DNA from: Phycisphaerales bacterium
GTDB lineage: Bacteria; Pseudomonadota; Gammaproteobacteria; Competibacterales; Competibacteraceae
Assembly: GCA_014879435.1 (NCBI GenBank)
Contig: JACSSB010000360.1
Coordinates: 1-22,422, forward strand
Length of the DNA: 22,422 nt
Direction: 5' to 3'
A model generated the notes under the pieces. It searched no databases. It was given only the letters and a program-made list of their open reading frames with translations, and was not told the DNA's origin. This document shows, one piece after another, positions 16,797 through 22,422 of the stretch; the first letter of the stretch is position 1; each line of letters begins with the position of its first letter. A program made the position numbers and the translations under genes.

Positions 16797-16809
16797 GGTC
16801 GTAACGACC
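16797..16809. repeat. Small hairpin GGTCG-TAA-CGACC
   Basis: Five-base perfect inverted repeat with a 3-base loop between icmF and opgG, about 45 bases upstream of the proposed opgG -10. Possible operator half-sites or chance. Confidence 0.3.
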
Positions 16810-16852
16810 GAATAACCATACAATAGGCCGCTTCAAAACTGCTGTTAAACTT

Positions 16853-16874
16853 TATAAATGACTTGTCTAGGGGG
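16853..16874 (+). promoter_or_regulatory. Probable opgG -10 and ribosome binding site
   Basis: TATAAA (16853-16858) is a -10 candidate; the -35 region is poor (TTCAAA, short spacing). AGGGGG at 16869-16874 lies 10 bases before a GTG at 16885. If this -10 is used, the ATG at 16858 would not be transcribed, supporting the GTG start. Confidence 0.4.
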
Positions 16875-16884
16875 CCGTAACACC

Positions 16885-18453
16885 GTGAAATTCCGCATGC
16901 TATTGAGTCTGGTTCTGTTGGCCGGTGTCTGGCTTTGCCCGGTAACAACGGGCTTTGCCGCACCCAATGTGCCCGAGTCCACCCAGGCCACGACGCCTCC
17001 TCCCAAACGCTTCAATTTTGCCGATGTCCGCCGTCGCGCCGAGATGTTGGCGACTCAGCCATTTCAGGCACAGGACAACACGCTGCCCGATTTTCTCAAG
17101 CATCTGGATTATGACCAGTATCGTGACATCCGCTTCCGGGCGGAGAAGAGCCTATGGCGCGATGAAGCGCTGCCGTTTGAGATCCAATTCGCGCCGCTGG
17201 GATTCCTATTTTTCCAAAGGGTCGTGATCAATGTGGTGGACGAGGGTGAGAGTCGGCCCTTGGAATATTCCAACGATCTGTTCGATTACGGTAAGAACAA
17301 GGTGCCAGCGGAACTGCCCAAGGATTTGGGATTTGCTGGTTTCAAGGTGTTGTATCCGCTGCATACCGACAGCCATTACGACGAAGTTGCGGTGTTTTTG
17401 GGTGCCAGTTATTTCCGCGCTGTCGGCCAAAATCAAAATTACGGTCTCTCGGCGCGTGGTTTGGCCATTGATACGGGTTTGTCCAAGCCCGAAGAATTTC
17501 CTTATTTTCGTGAATTCTGGCTGGAAAAACCCAATAAAGACACCACGGAGTTGACGGTGTATGCGGTGATGGACAGCCAGAGCCTGACCGGTGCCTACCG
17601 TTTTGTCATCAAGCCGGGTATCAGCACGCAAATCGACGTCAAGGCCAACCTTTTTATTCGTGAGGGCGCACAAAAACTTGGAGTGGCACCGTTGACCAGC
17701 ATGTTCTACCACGGTGCGTTGAACGAACGTTTCTTCGATGATTTCCGCCCGCAGGTACACGATTCCGATGGCTTACTGATGGCCACCGGTAACGGTGAAT
17801 GGATTTGGCGCCCGATCAACAACCCAACTCGGCTGCGCATCAGCGCCTTTCAGGATAATAATCCGCGTGGCTTCGGGCTGTTGCAGCGTAATCGCGATTT
17901 CGACGACTACCAGGACCTAGAAGCGCATTACCATACCCGACCCAGCATTTGGGTTGAGCCAGAAGGCCAATGGGGCCAAGGTTCGGTGCAGTTGATTGAG
18001 ATTCCCAGTGCCGCCGAGCGCTACGACAATATTGCCGTATTTTGGAATCCGACGAAGCCGGTCGAAGCGGGCCAGCAGCTGGAGTTCGATTACCGCTTAT
18101 ATTTCTTTATGGATCTGCCAAATCTGTTGCCCGGTGGCCACACCTTATCGAGTCGGATGGGAGCGGGAGGTACTGGCGATCTGGATTCTTCGCGGCGGCG
18201 GTTCGTGATCGATTTTGGTGGTGAGGCGCTGGCGCGCTTGCCGCAGGATGCGCCAGTGAAGCCAGTGATCAGTGCCTCTTCCGGTCAGATTCAGAACGCG
18301 GTGGTCGAGAAAAACGAGTACACCAAAGGTTGGCGTTTATCCTTCGAGTTCCTGCCCCAGGGAGACAATTCGGCCGAGCTGCGTTGTTTTCTGAAGCTCG
18401 GTGACGATGTGCTGACCGAAACTTGGAGCTATCAATGGACCGCGCCCAAGTGA
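16885..18453 (+). CDS. opgG: Periplasmic glucan biosynthesis protein OpgG (MdoG)
   Basis: 522-aa periplasmic protein needed to build osmoregulated periplasmic glucans, probably branching the backbone made by OpgH. I choose GTG at 16885 (MKFRMLLSLVLLAGVW), giving a standard Sec signal peptide cleaved near GFAA, with AGGGGG upstream; the ATG at 16858 lacks a ribosome site. The signal lacks the twin-arginine motif of the OpgD paralogue. Family landmarks: FNFADVRRRAEMLA, DYDQYRDIRFR, FQRVVINVVDEG, SYFRAVGQNQNYGLSARGLA, the EFWLEKP segment, and the C-terminal immunoglobulin-like domain with DFGGEALARLP. Length matches E. coli MdoG (511). It overlaps the next gene by 19 bases and should be co-translated with it. 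Confidence 0.93.
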   Translation: MKFRMLLSLVLLAGVWLCPVTTGFAAPNVPESTQATTPPPKRFNFADVRRRAEMLATQPFQAQDNTLPDFLKHLDYDQYRDIRFRAEKSLWRDEALPFEIQFAPLGFLFFQRVVINVVDEGESRPLEYSNDLFDYGKNKVPAELPKDLGFAGFKVLYPLHTDSHYDEVAVFLGASYFRAVGQNQNYGLSARGLAIDTGLSKPEEFPYFREFWLEKPNKDTTELTVYAVMDSQSLTGAYRFVIKPGISTQIDVKANLFIREGAQKLGVAPLTSMFYHGALNERFFDDFRPQVHDSDGLLMATGNGEWIWRPINNPTRLRISAFQDNNPRGFGLLQRNRDFDDYQDLEAHYHTRPSIWVEPEGQWGQGSVQLIEIPSAAERYDNIAVFWNPTKPVEAGQQLEFDYRLYFFMDLPNLLPGGHTLSSRMGAGGTGDLDSSRRRFVIDFGGEALARLPQDAPVKPVISASSGQIQNAVVEKNEYTKGWRLSFEFLPQGDNSAELRCFLKLGDDVLTETWSYQWTAPK

Positions 18454-18959
18454 ACACGGGGGAACATTATTTGGCGCCATTGACCCCGGCGCCATCTCAT
18501 GACGCGCTACTTGGGCGCTTGGGCGCCTACTGGCGGGCACTGGGAGTGAGTGATCCCAAGCAGATTGCAGCGCTGAGCGAACAGGCACTGCGTCGCCTGC
18601 CGGATCATGCCGAATCCACGGATCTGCTGACGGCGGCGTTGCTGGCAGCGCGGGAGCTTTTGGATGATTGGTTGGCGCGAACGCTTGATCTGCCGCGACA
18701 GCCACGGGTGTTGGCGGCGGCACGCGCGGCGTTGCTCAACGGCACCATACCGAATTGGCCTGCAGTGTTGTTTACCCCGCCAGATGATGCCGCACGCGAT
18801 GTGGCCGACGATTTGCGCGTGGCCTTGGCCGAAGCAGTGCCCGCATCGGTTCCTGGCGCTATGCCGACGCAGCGAATCGAATTGTTCTCGCTATTGCATC
18901 CGCTGCATCGTGGGTCGCGGCAAGATGCTTCCTCTTCTTCCGGGATGAGTCATTCATGA
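18435..18959 (+). CDS. Unrecognised 174-aa protein between opgG and opgH
   Basis: I do not recognise this family. The ATG at 18435 has GGAG at 18425-18428 (6-base spacing) inside opgG; an upstream TTG at 18423 is less likely. It overlaps the opgG stop by 19 bases and the opgH start by 4 bases (ATGA), so all three are translationally coupled. The protein has no signal peptide or membrane segment; it looks alpha-helical and Ala/Leu-rich (AALSEQALRRLP, LLTAALLAARELLDDWLA, AARDVADDLRVALAEAV), ends with ELFSLLHPLHRG, then a Ser-rich tail. It occupies the place where long OpgH proteins (E. coli, Pseudomonas) carry a cytoplasmic N-terminal region lacking from the OpgH here. A detached OpgH accessory domain is an inference; no sequence match to the E. 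coli N-terminus was apparent by eye. Confidence 0.8.
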   Translation: MDRAQVNTGEHYLAPLTPAPSHDALLGRLGAYWRALGVSDPKQIAALSEQALRRLPDHAESTDLLTAALLAARELLDDWLARTLDLPRQPRVLAAARAALLNGTIPNWPAVLFTPPDDAARDVADDLRVALAEAVPASVPGAMPTQRIELFSLLHPLHRGSRQDASSSSGMSHS

Positions 18960-21025
18960 CTGAAGCCATGCGTGCGTTGACGAAGGGCCCCATGCTTCGT
19001 CGGCTGATATTTTTTCTGCTGGTGAGTCTGACGACCTTACTGGCTCTGGGCCTGCTGGTGAGCGTGTTCCAGACCGGTGGTTTCAGCCCAATGGAGCTGT
19101 TGCTGCTGCTATTGTACACGATCCTGATGGCCTGGATCAGCATCTCGTTCTGGACGGCGCTCATGGGGTTTTTCACCCTGTTATTCGGTCGTGATCGATG
19201 GGCGATTTCCCAGCGGTCGGCCTCGTCCGATTCCGCCGCGCTACCGCGCACTGCGATTCTGATGCCGATCTACAACGAAGATTCGGAACGGGTGTTTGCT
19301 GGCTTGCATGCCATTCACCAATCGCTGGCGGAAACTGGCCAGTTGGAGAATTTCGATTTCTTCATCCTCAGCGACACTCGCGATCCCGATGTGTGGGTCG
19401 AAGAGGAGCTACGTTGGCAGGACATGGTGCAGGCGCTAGACGGCAAGGGGCGGATTTTCTATCGCAACCGACCGGAAAATACCGAGCGTAAAAGCGGCAA
19501 TCTAGAGGATTTCTGTGTGCGCTGGGGTAGCCAATACCGCTACATGATCGTGCTGGATGCCGACAGTATCATGCAGGGTTCCACTCTGGTGGAGATGACA
19601 CGGTTGATGGAGTGCCATCCGCAAGTCGCTCTACTACAGACACCTCCCGTGCCGGTGAACCGCGAATCCTTATTTGCCCGAATCCTGCAGTTCGCTGGCA
19701 GTATTTATGGGCGGATGTTTACTGCGGGGCTAAATTACTGGCAGCTTGGTGAAAGCAACTACTGGGGGCACAACGCGATCATCCGGGTGCAGCCGTTCAT
19801 GGATCATTGCGGCTTACCGAGGCTGCCGGGTCGGGAGCCCTTTGGTGGCTCGATCCTCAGCCATGATTTTGTCGAGGCGGCGTTGCTGCGGCGGGCGGGC
19901 TGGGAAGTTTGGTTGGCTTACGATCTGATCGGTAGCTACGAGGAGATCCCGCCGACCCTGATCGATTACGCCAAGCGGGACCGCCGCTGGTGCCAGGGTA
20001 ATCTGCAACATCTGCGACTGGCGCTGGCGCATGGTTTCAACGGATTGAGTCGGCTGCATTTTCTGATGGGCGTTATGTCTTATCTGGCGTCGCCGCTGTG
20101 GCTGTTATTTCTGATCGCCACCGGGGTAGAAGCGTTTATCCAGACTCGACAAGAAACCATTTATTTCTTCGGTGAGAACTGGATACCGGTATGGCCAGTG
20201 TCGTTCGCAGTAGAAATGACCACCGTGCTGTTGGTGACGCTGACGATGCTGTTTTTGCCCAAACTGTTGGCGCTGTTGCTGCTATTGAAGGACAGCCGGT
20301 TGCGCCGTGATTACGGCGGAATGTTTGCGGCGACCCTGAGCGTGATACTGGAGACGGTATTCTCGGTGCTGACAGCGCCGGTGTTGATGCTGTTTCAGAC
20401 CAAGTTTGTAGTGGCGATTCTGTTACGCCGCGCCGTCGGCTGGCCGCCACAGCAGCGTGGTGATCATATGACCAGCTTTAAGGAAGCGGCGTTGGCGCAT
20501 GGTGGGCATACCCTGACTGGTATCGTCGTGGGTGTACTCAGTTATTACTATGTGCCCACATTTTTCTGGTGGTTCACGCCGGTATTGCTGGGGTTGCTGC
20601 TGTCGATCCCAGTCTCGATGTTGTCCAGTAGCATCGCCCTGGGGCGTAAGGCAAAAGAACTGGGTCTGTTCTTGACGCCGGAAGAAACCGAGCCGCCGCC
20701 GGTGTTGTGCTATTTGGAAGAGCATTTGCAGGAGAATGAGCCGGTGTTGCCGGTGTTATGGGACAAGCCGACCAGCCGTTTCCTTCAGGCGCTGACCGAT
20801 CCCTACGTAAACGCCTTGCATCTATCGCTGTTGCCAGAAACGGAATCGCCCGGCAAGCGTCGTCGGCATTATCTGGAAGGCTTGATCCATCAGTTGGAAG
20901 AAGAAGGTCCAGGTGGTTTGAGTGCGACGCAAAAGCGTGACTTGATTTCCGATCCCGATACGCTGCTGCGTTTGCACGCACTATTTTGGAGTCGGCCACC
21001 CATCAATGCAGGGATGTTGCCCTAA
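18956..21025 (+). CDS. opgH: Glucan backbone glucosyltransferase OpgH (MdoH), short form
   Basis: 689-aa inner-membrane family 2 glycosyltransferase that polymerises glucose from UDP-glucose and exports periplasmic glucans. Two N-terminal helices (about 15-38 and 45-78) precede the GT2 domain: ILMPIYNEDSERVFAGL, the DxD in LDADS (D201, D203), GHNAIIRV, SHDFVEAALLRRAGW and the RDRRW motif (341-345). Several helices follow to about 580 and a cytoplasmic tail ends with SDPDTLLRLHALFW, as in E. coli. The protein lacks the roughly 140-residue cytoplasmic N-terminus of E. coli OpgH (847 aa), the part reported to bind FtsZ there. The start overlaps the upstream small gene (ATGA, 18956-18959). Confidence 0.94.
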   Translation: MTEAMRALTKGPMLRRLIFFLLVSLTTLLALGLLVSVFQTGGFSPMELLLLLLYTILMAWISISFWTALMGFFTLLFGRDRWAISQRSASSDSAALPRTAILMPIYNEDSERVFAGLHAIHQSLAETGQLENFDFFILSDTRDPDVWVEEELRWQDMVQALDGKGRIFYRNRPENTERKSGNLEDFCVRWGSQYRYMIVLDADSIMQGSTLVEMTRLMECHPQVALLQTPPVPVNRESLFARILQFAGSIYGRMFTAGLNYWQLGESNYWGHNAIIRVQPFMDHCGLPRLPGREPFGGSILSHDFVEAALLRRAGWEVWLAYDLIGSYEEIPPTLIDYAKRDRRWCQGNLQHLRLALAHGFNGLSRLHFLMGVMSYLASPLWLLFLIATGVEAFIQTRQETIYFFGENWIPVWPVSFAVEMTTVLLVTLTMLFLPKLLALLLLLKDSRLRRDYGGMFAATLSVILETVFSVLTAPVLMLFQTKFVVAILLRRAVGWPPQQRGDHMTSFKEAALAHGGHTLTGIVVGVLSYYYVPTFFWWFTPVLLGLLLSIPVSMLSSSIALGRKAKELGLFLTPEETEPPPVLCYLEEHLQENEPVLPVLWDKPTSRFLQALTDPYVNALHLSLLPETESPGKRRRHYLEGLIHQLEEEGPGGLSATQKRDLISDPDTLLRLHALFWSRPPINAGMLP

Positions 21026-21064
21026 CGGAAGTTTGGAATACTGGCGGGGGCAAGGATGCCCGGT

Positions 21065-21070
21065 TACAAT
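21065..21070 (+). promoter_or_regulatory. Possible tRNA-Ser promoter -10
   Basis: TACAAT ends 9 bases before the mature tRNA 5' end. A consensus -35 is not visible (TGGCGG at 17-base spacing), so the call is tentative. No terminator separates it clearly from opgH. Confidence 0.35.
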
Positions 21071-21079
21071 CTCAATTCT

Positions 21080-21167
21080 GGAGAGGTGGCAGAGCGGTCG
21101 ATTGCGGCGGTCTTGAAAACCGTTGACCCGCGAGGGTCCGGGGGTTCGAATCCCTCCCTCTCCGCCA
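21080..21167 (+). tRNA. tRNA-Ser(UGA)
   Basis: 88 bases including the encoded CCA (21165-21167). Acceptor GGAGAGG pairs with CCTCTCC, with discriminator G. The anticodon stem closes on the loop CTTGAAA, giving anticodon TGA at 21114-21116, which reads UCN serine codons. A long variable arm (GACCC-GCGA-GGGTC) is the class II mark of serine tRNA, and the T loop TTCGAAT is canonical. Confidence 0.97.
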
Positions 21168-21179
21168 TATGCTTAGCAA

Positions 21180-21197
21180 GTGGGTCCATTGACCCAC
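21180..21197 (+). terminator. Hairpin 12 bases after tRNA-Ser
   Basis: GTGGGTC (21180-21186) and GACCCAC (21191-21197) form a perfect 7-base stem with a CATT loop. There is no following T-run, so it may end or trim the tRNA transcript rather than act as a textbook terminator. Confidence 0.5.
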
Positions 21198-21292
21198 GGT
21201 AGCACTCACTTATTACCCCACCTTCGTTTGCATCATCAGCGCTAGCTTGTTGCCGCATTTCTTCGTTCGACATCTGCAACGTACATTGGCGC

Positions 21293-21448
21293 TCAGCACT
21301 CACCAGAAACTGGAGTCGCTACGATTTCTGTGGGCGATTCGATCATCTTGCGAAGCTCCTCGCTGTTCCGGGCTAGATCCTTAAAACCCTTGATTGCTGC
21401 CGACACCATGCTCGTAGCGTCGGACAGCGCATTGAAAAATGGAGTATG
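21293..21448 (-). pseudogene. Possible truncated minus-strand coding remnant
   Basis: The roughly 270 bases between the tRNA hairpin and the SDR gene hold no intact gene. On the minus strand a frame open from 21448 to the TGA at 21293-21295 reads like a protein C-terminus (VSAAIKGFKDLARNSEELRK, then a MIESPTEIV segment), but has no good start except ATG at 21409 (38 aa). A second frame begins with GTG at 21303, overlapping the first one's stop as neighbouring genes often do, and contains MSNEEMRQQASADDANEGG before running into the antisense of the tRNA, where it is meaningless. I do not recognise either. This may be debris of genes lost beside the tRNA, or chance. Confidence 0.3.
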
Positions 21449-21450
21449 TC

Positions 21451-22281
21451 ATGAGTGTTCATAAAGTTTGGTTCGTCACGGGTGCAACTCGTGGCTTTGG
21501 TCGACTCTGGATCGAGGCAGCACTTGCGCGGGGCGATAAGGTAGCGGCAACCGCTCGCGACCCCAATCCATTGGCGGAATTGTCTGCGAAATATGGTGAT
21601 TCACTGCTGATCTTGCCGCTCGATGTGACTGACCGGGTGGCGGTGTTCGATGCCGTCGCACAGGCACATCGGCATTTTGGCCGACTCGATGTCGTTCTCA
21701 GCAACGCGGGCTTTGGCTACATGGGTGCAATCGAAGAAGCCACCATCGAAGATACGCGTGCAGTCTTCGAAACCAATGTCTTTGGTACGCTTTCGCTTGT
21801 GCAAGCCGCGCTGCCACTACTGCGTGCCCAAGGGCACGGGCACATCATCCTGGTGTCGAGTGTCGCGGGTCTTGTCGCTCTTCCAATTGCTGGCATCTAT
21901 GAAGCCACCAAATTTGCGGTCGAAGCCATTGGTGAGGCGCTCGCGGCAGAAGTCGCCGAGTTCGGTATCAAGGTGACTTTGATCGAACCGGGCGGTTATG
22001 CCACCGATTTTCTCAGCAGTCATTCGATTCGCCACGCTGCAGCAATTTCCGCCTATGATGGGGCCCGCAAGCAATTGGCCGGCATGCTGACGCCCGATAT
22101 GCTGGGCGACCCGGCGGCGACACCCGAAGCAATTCTAAAAGTTGTCGATGCCGAGCAGCCGCCCTTACGGCTCATCTTGGGAACACTGTTGCCGATGGTT
22201 CGTGACAGCTATGCGGAGCGGCTCAAGACGTGGGAAGCTTGGCAGGAAGTTTCGATAGCGGCCATGCGCAAAGGAACCTAG
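21451..22281 (+). CDS. Short-chain dehydrogenase/reductase (SDR)
   Basis: 276-aa NAD(P)-dependent oxidoreductase of the classical SDR family. The start at 21451 (MSVHKVWFVTGA) is preferred over ATG 21439 because GGAG at 21441-21444 is spaced for it. Cofactor motif TGATRGFG at 10-17, with Arg14 and the later TARDP segment hinting at NADPH; NAG in LSNAGFGYMG; and the catalytic set S137, Y150 and K154 (YEATK). EPGGYATDF follows as usual. The C-terminus past 230 is substrate-specific and unassigned. It stands alone beside tRNA-Ser with no operon partners, so a later arrival by transfer is possible, though base use does not stand out. Confidence 0.9.
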   Translation: MSVHKVWFVTGATRGFGRLWIEAALARGDKVAATARDPNPLAELSAKYGDSLLILPLDVTDRVAVFDAVAQAHRHFGRLDVVLSNAGFGYMGAIEEATIEDTRAVFETNVFGTLSLVQAALPLLRAQGHGHIILVSSVAGLVALPIAGIYEATKFAVEAIGEALAAEVAEFGIKVTLIEPGGYATDFLSSHSIRHAAAISAYDGARKQLAGMLTPDMLGDPAATPEAILKVVDAEQPPLRLILGTLLPMVRDSYAERLKTWEAWQEVSIAAMRKGT

Positions 22282-22355
22282 ACCTAGGGGATCGAACCAT
22301 AACTGCTAGTGTCAGATAAATCGGTTTCAACATTTGCCACCTTTCCGAGATCCGT

Positions 22356-22422
22356 ATGACACTGGCCTTTATCGCTGTAGTTTTTGGTTTGGCACTTCTG
22401 GTTTGGAGCGCTGATCGTTTTG
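22356..22422 (+). CDS. N-terminus of probable YrbG-type Na+/Ca2+ exchanger, cut by window end
   Basis: Only 22 codons are visible: MTLAFIAVVFGLALLVWSAD and two more residues. A first membrane helix ending in LLVWSADRF is the characteristic opening of CaCA-family YrbG exchangers, where the helix is followed by the first alpha-repeat. GAGA at 22347-22350 is a weak ribosome site. The 74 bases before it hold no recognised signal. The identification rests on a short stretch. Confidence 0.65.
   Translation, partial: MTLAFIAVVFGLALLVWSADRF

Noticed and set aside
16769..16804. 11-codon frame (MHGVESYRTWS) with AGGAG upstream, between icmF and opgG
   Set aside because: Good ribosome spacing but too short, no attenuator-like structure linked to it; probably chance.
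21064..21303. 79-aa minus-strand frame containing EREGFEPPDPRGSTVF
   Set aside because: Most of it is the antisense translation of tRNA-Ser, a well-known false gene. Only the part beyond the tRNA is considered, as a possible remnant.
21150..22422. Direct repeat of the tRNA-Ser 3' end as an attachment site
   Set aside because: No second copy of the T-arm/acceptor sequence seen downstream within the window.
1..22422. CRISPR arrays, insertion sequences, integrases, toxin-antitoxin pairs
   Set aside because: Looked for and not found; all sizeable frames are explained by the listed genes.

Overview
The window looks like chromosomal DNA from a gammaproteobacterium of moderate GC content (my estimate, mid-50s percent). 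The evidence is gene order. ntrY-ntrX-trkA, a Pcm-like methyltransferase beside tolC, and lptF-lptG divergent from pepA-holC are all neighbourhoods I associate with Gammaproteobacteria. opgG/opgH and an IcmF-type fused mutase fit too. I cannot name a genus. Most genes are tightly packed, several with ATGA or short overlaps. No insertion sequence, CRISPR array or phage module was seen.

Layout. Positions 1-4890 hold a plus-strand operon: an NtrY sensor kinase whose 5' end lies before the window, the NtrX regulator, and the K+ uptake subunit TrkA. From 4891 to 8043 there is an extended -10 promoter, a Pcm-like methyltransferase, a TolC-family outer-membrane channel and an RDD membrane protein. 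At 8064-10231 lptF-lptG run on the minus strand (LPS export), facing pepA-holC (10467-12405) across a 235-bp promoter region. At 12420-16690 a signal-less BtuF-like protein (minus) is divergent from a 1091-residue IcmF, a B12-dependent acyl-CoA mutase fused to its G-protein chaperone. At 16885-21025 lies opgG, an unrecognised 174-aa gene and opgH, for periplasmic glucan synthesis. From 21080 come tRNA-Ser(UGA), a hairpin, a non-genic stretch with a possible minus-strand coding remnant, an SDR oxidoreductase, and the first 22 codons of a probable YrbG-type Na+/Ca2+ exchanger cut by the window end.

How the genes fit together. Much of the window serves the cell envelope and osmotic balance: LPS export (LptFG), glucans (OpgGH), outer-membrane efflux (TolC), K+ uptake (TrkA) and envelope/redox sensing (NtrYX). 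The B12 cluster is a separate metabolic unit.

Best leads for something undescribed: (1) the small gene wedged with overlaps between opgG and a shortened opgH, which sits where other OpgH proteins carry their cytoplasmic N-terminal region; (2) the cytosolic BtuF-like protein paired with IcmF; (3) an NtrX without the sigma-54 contact loop. I see no clear defence system or new mobile element.
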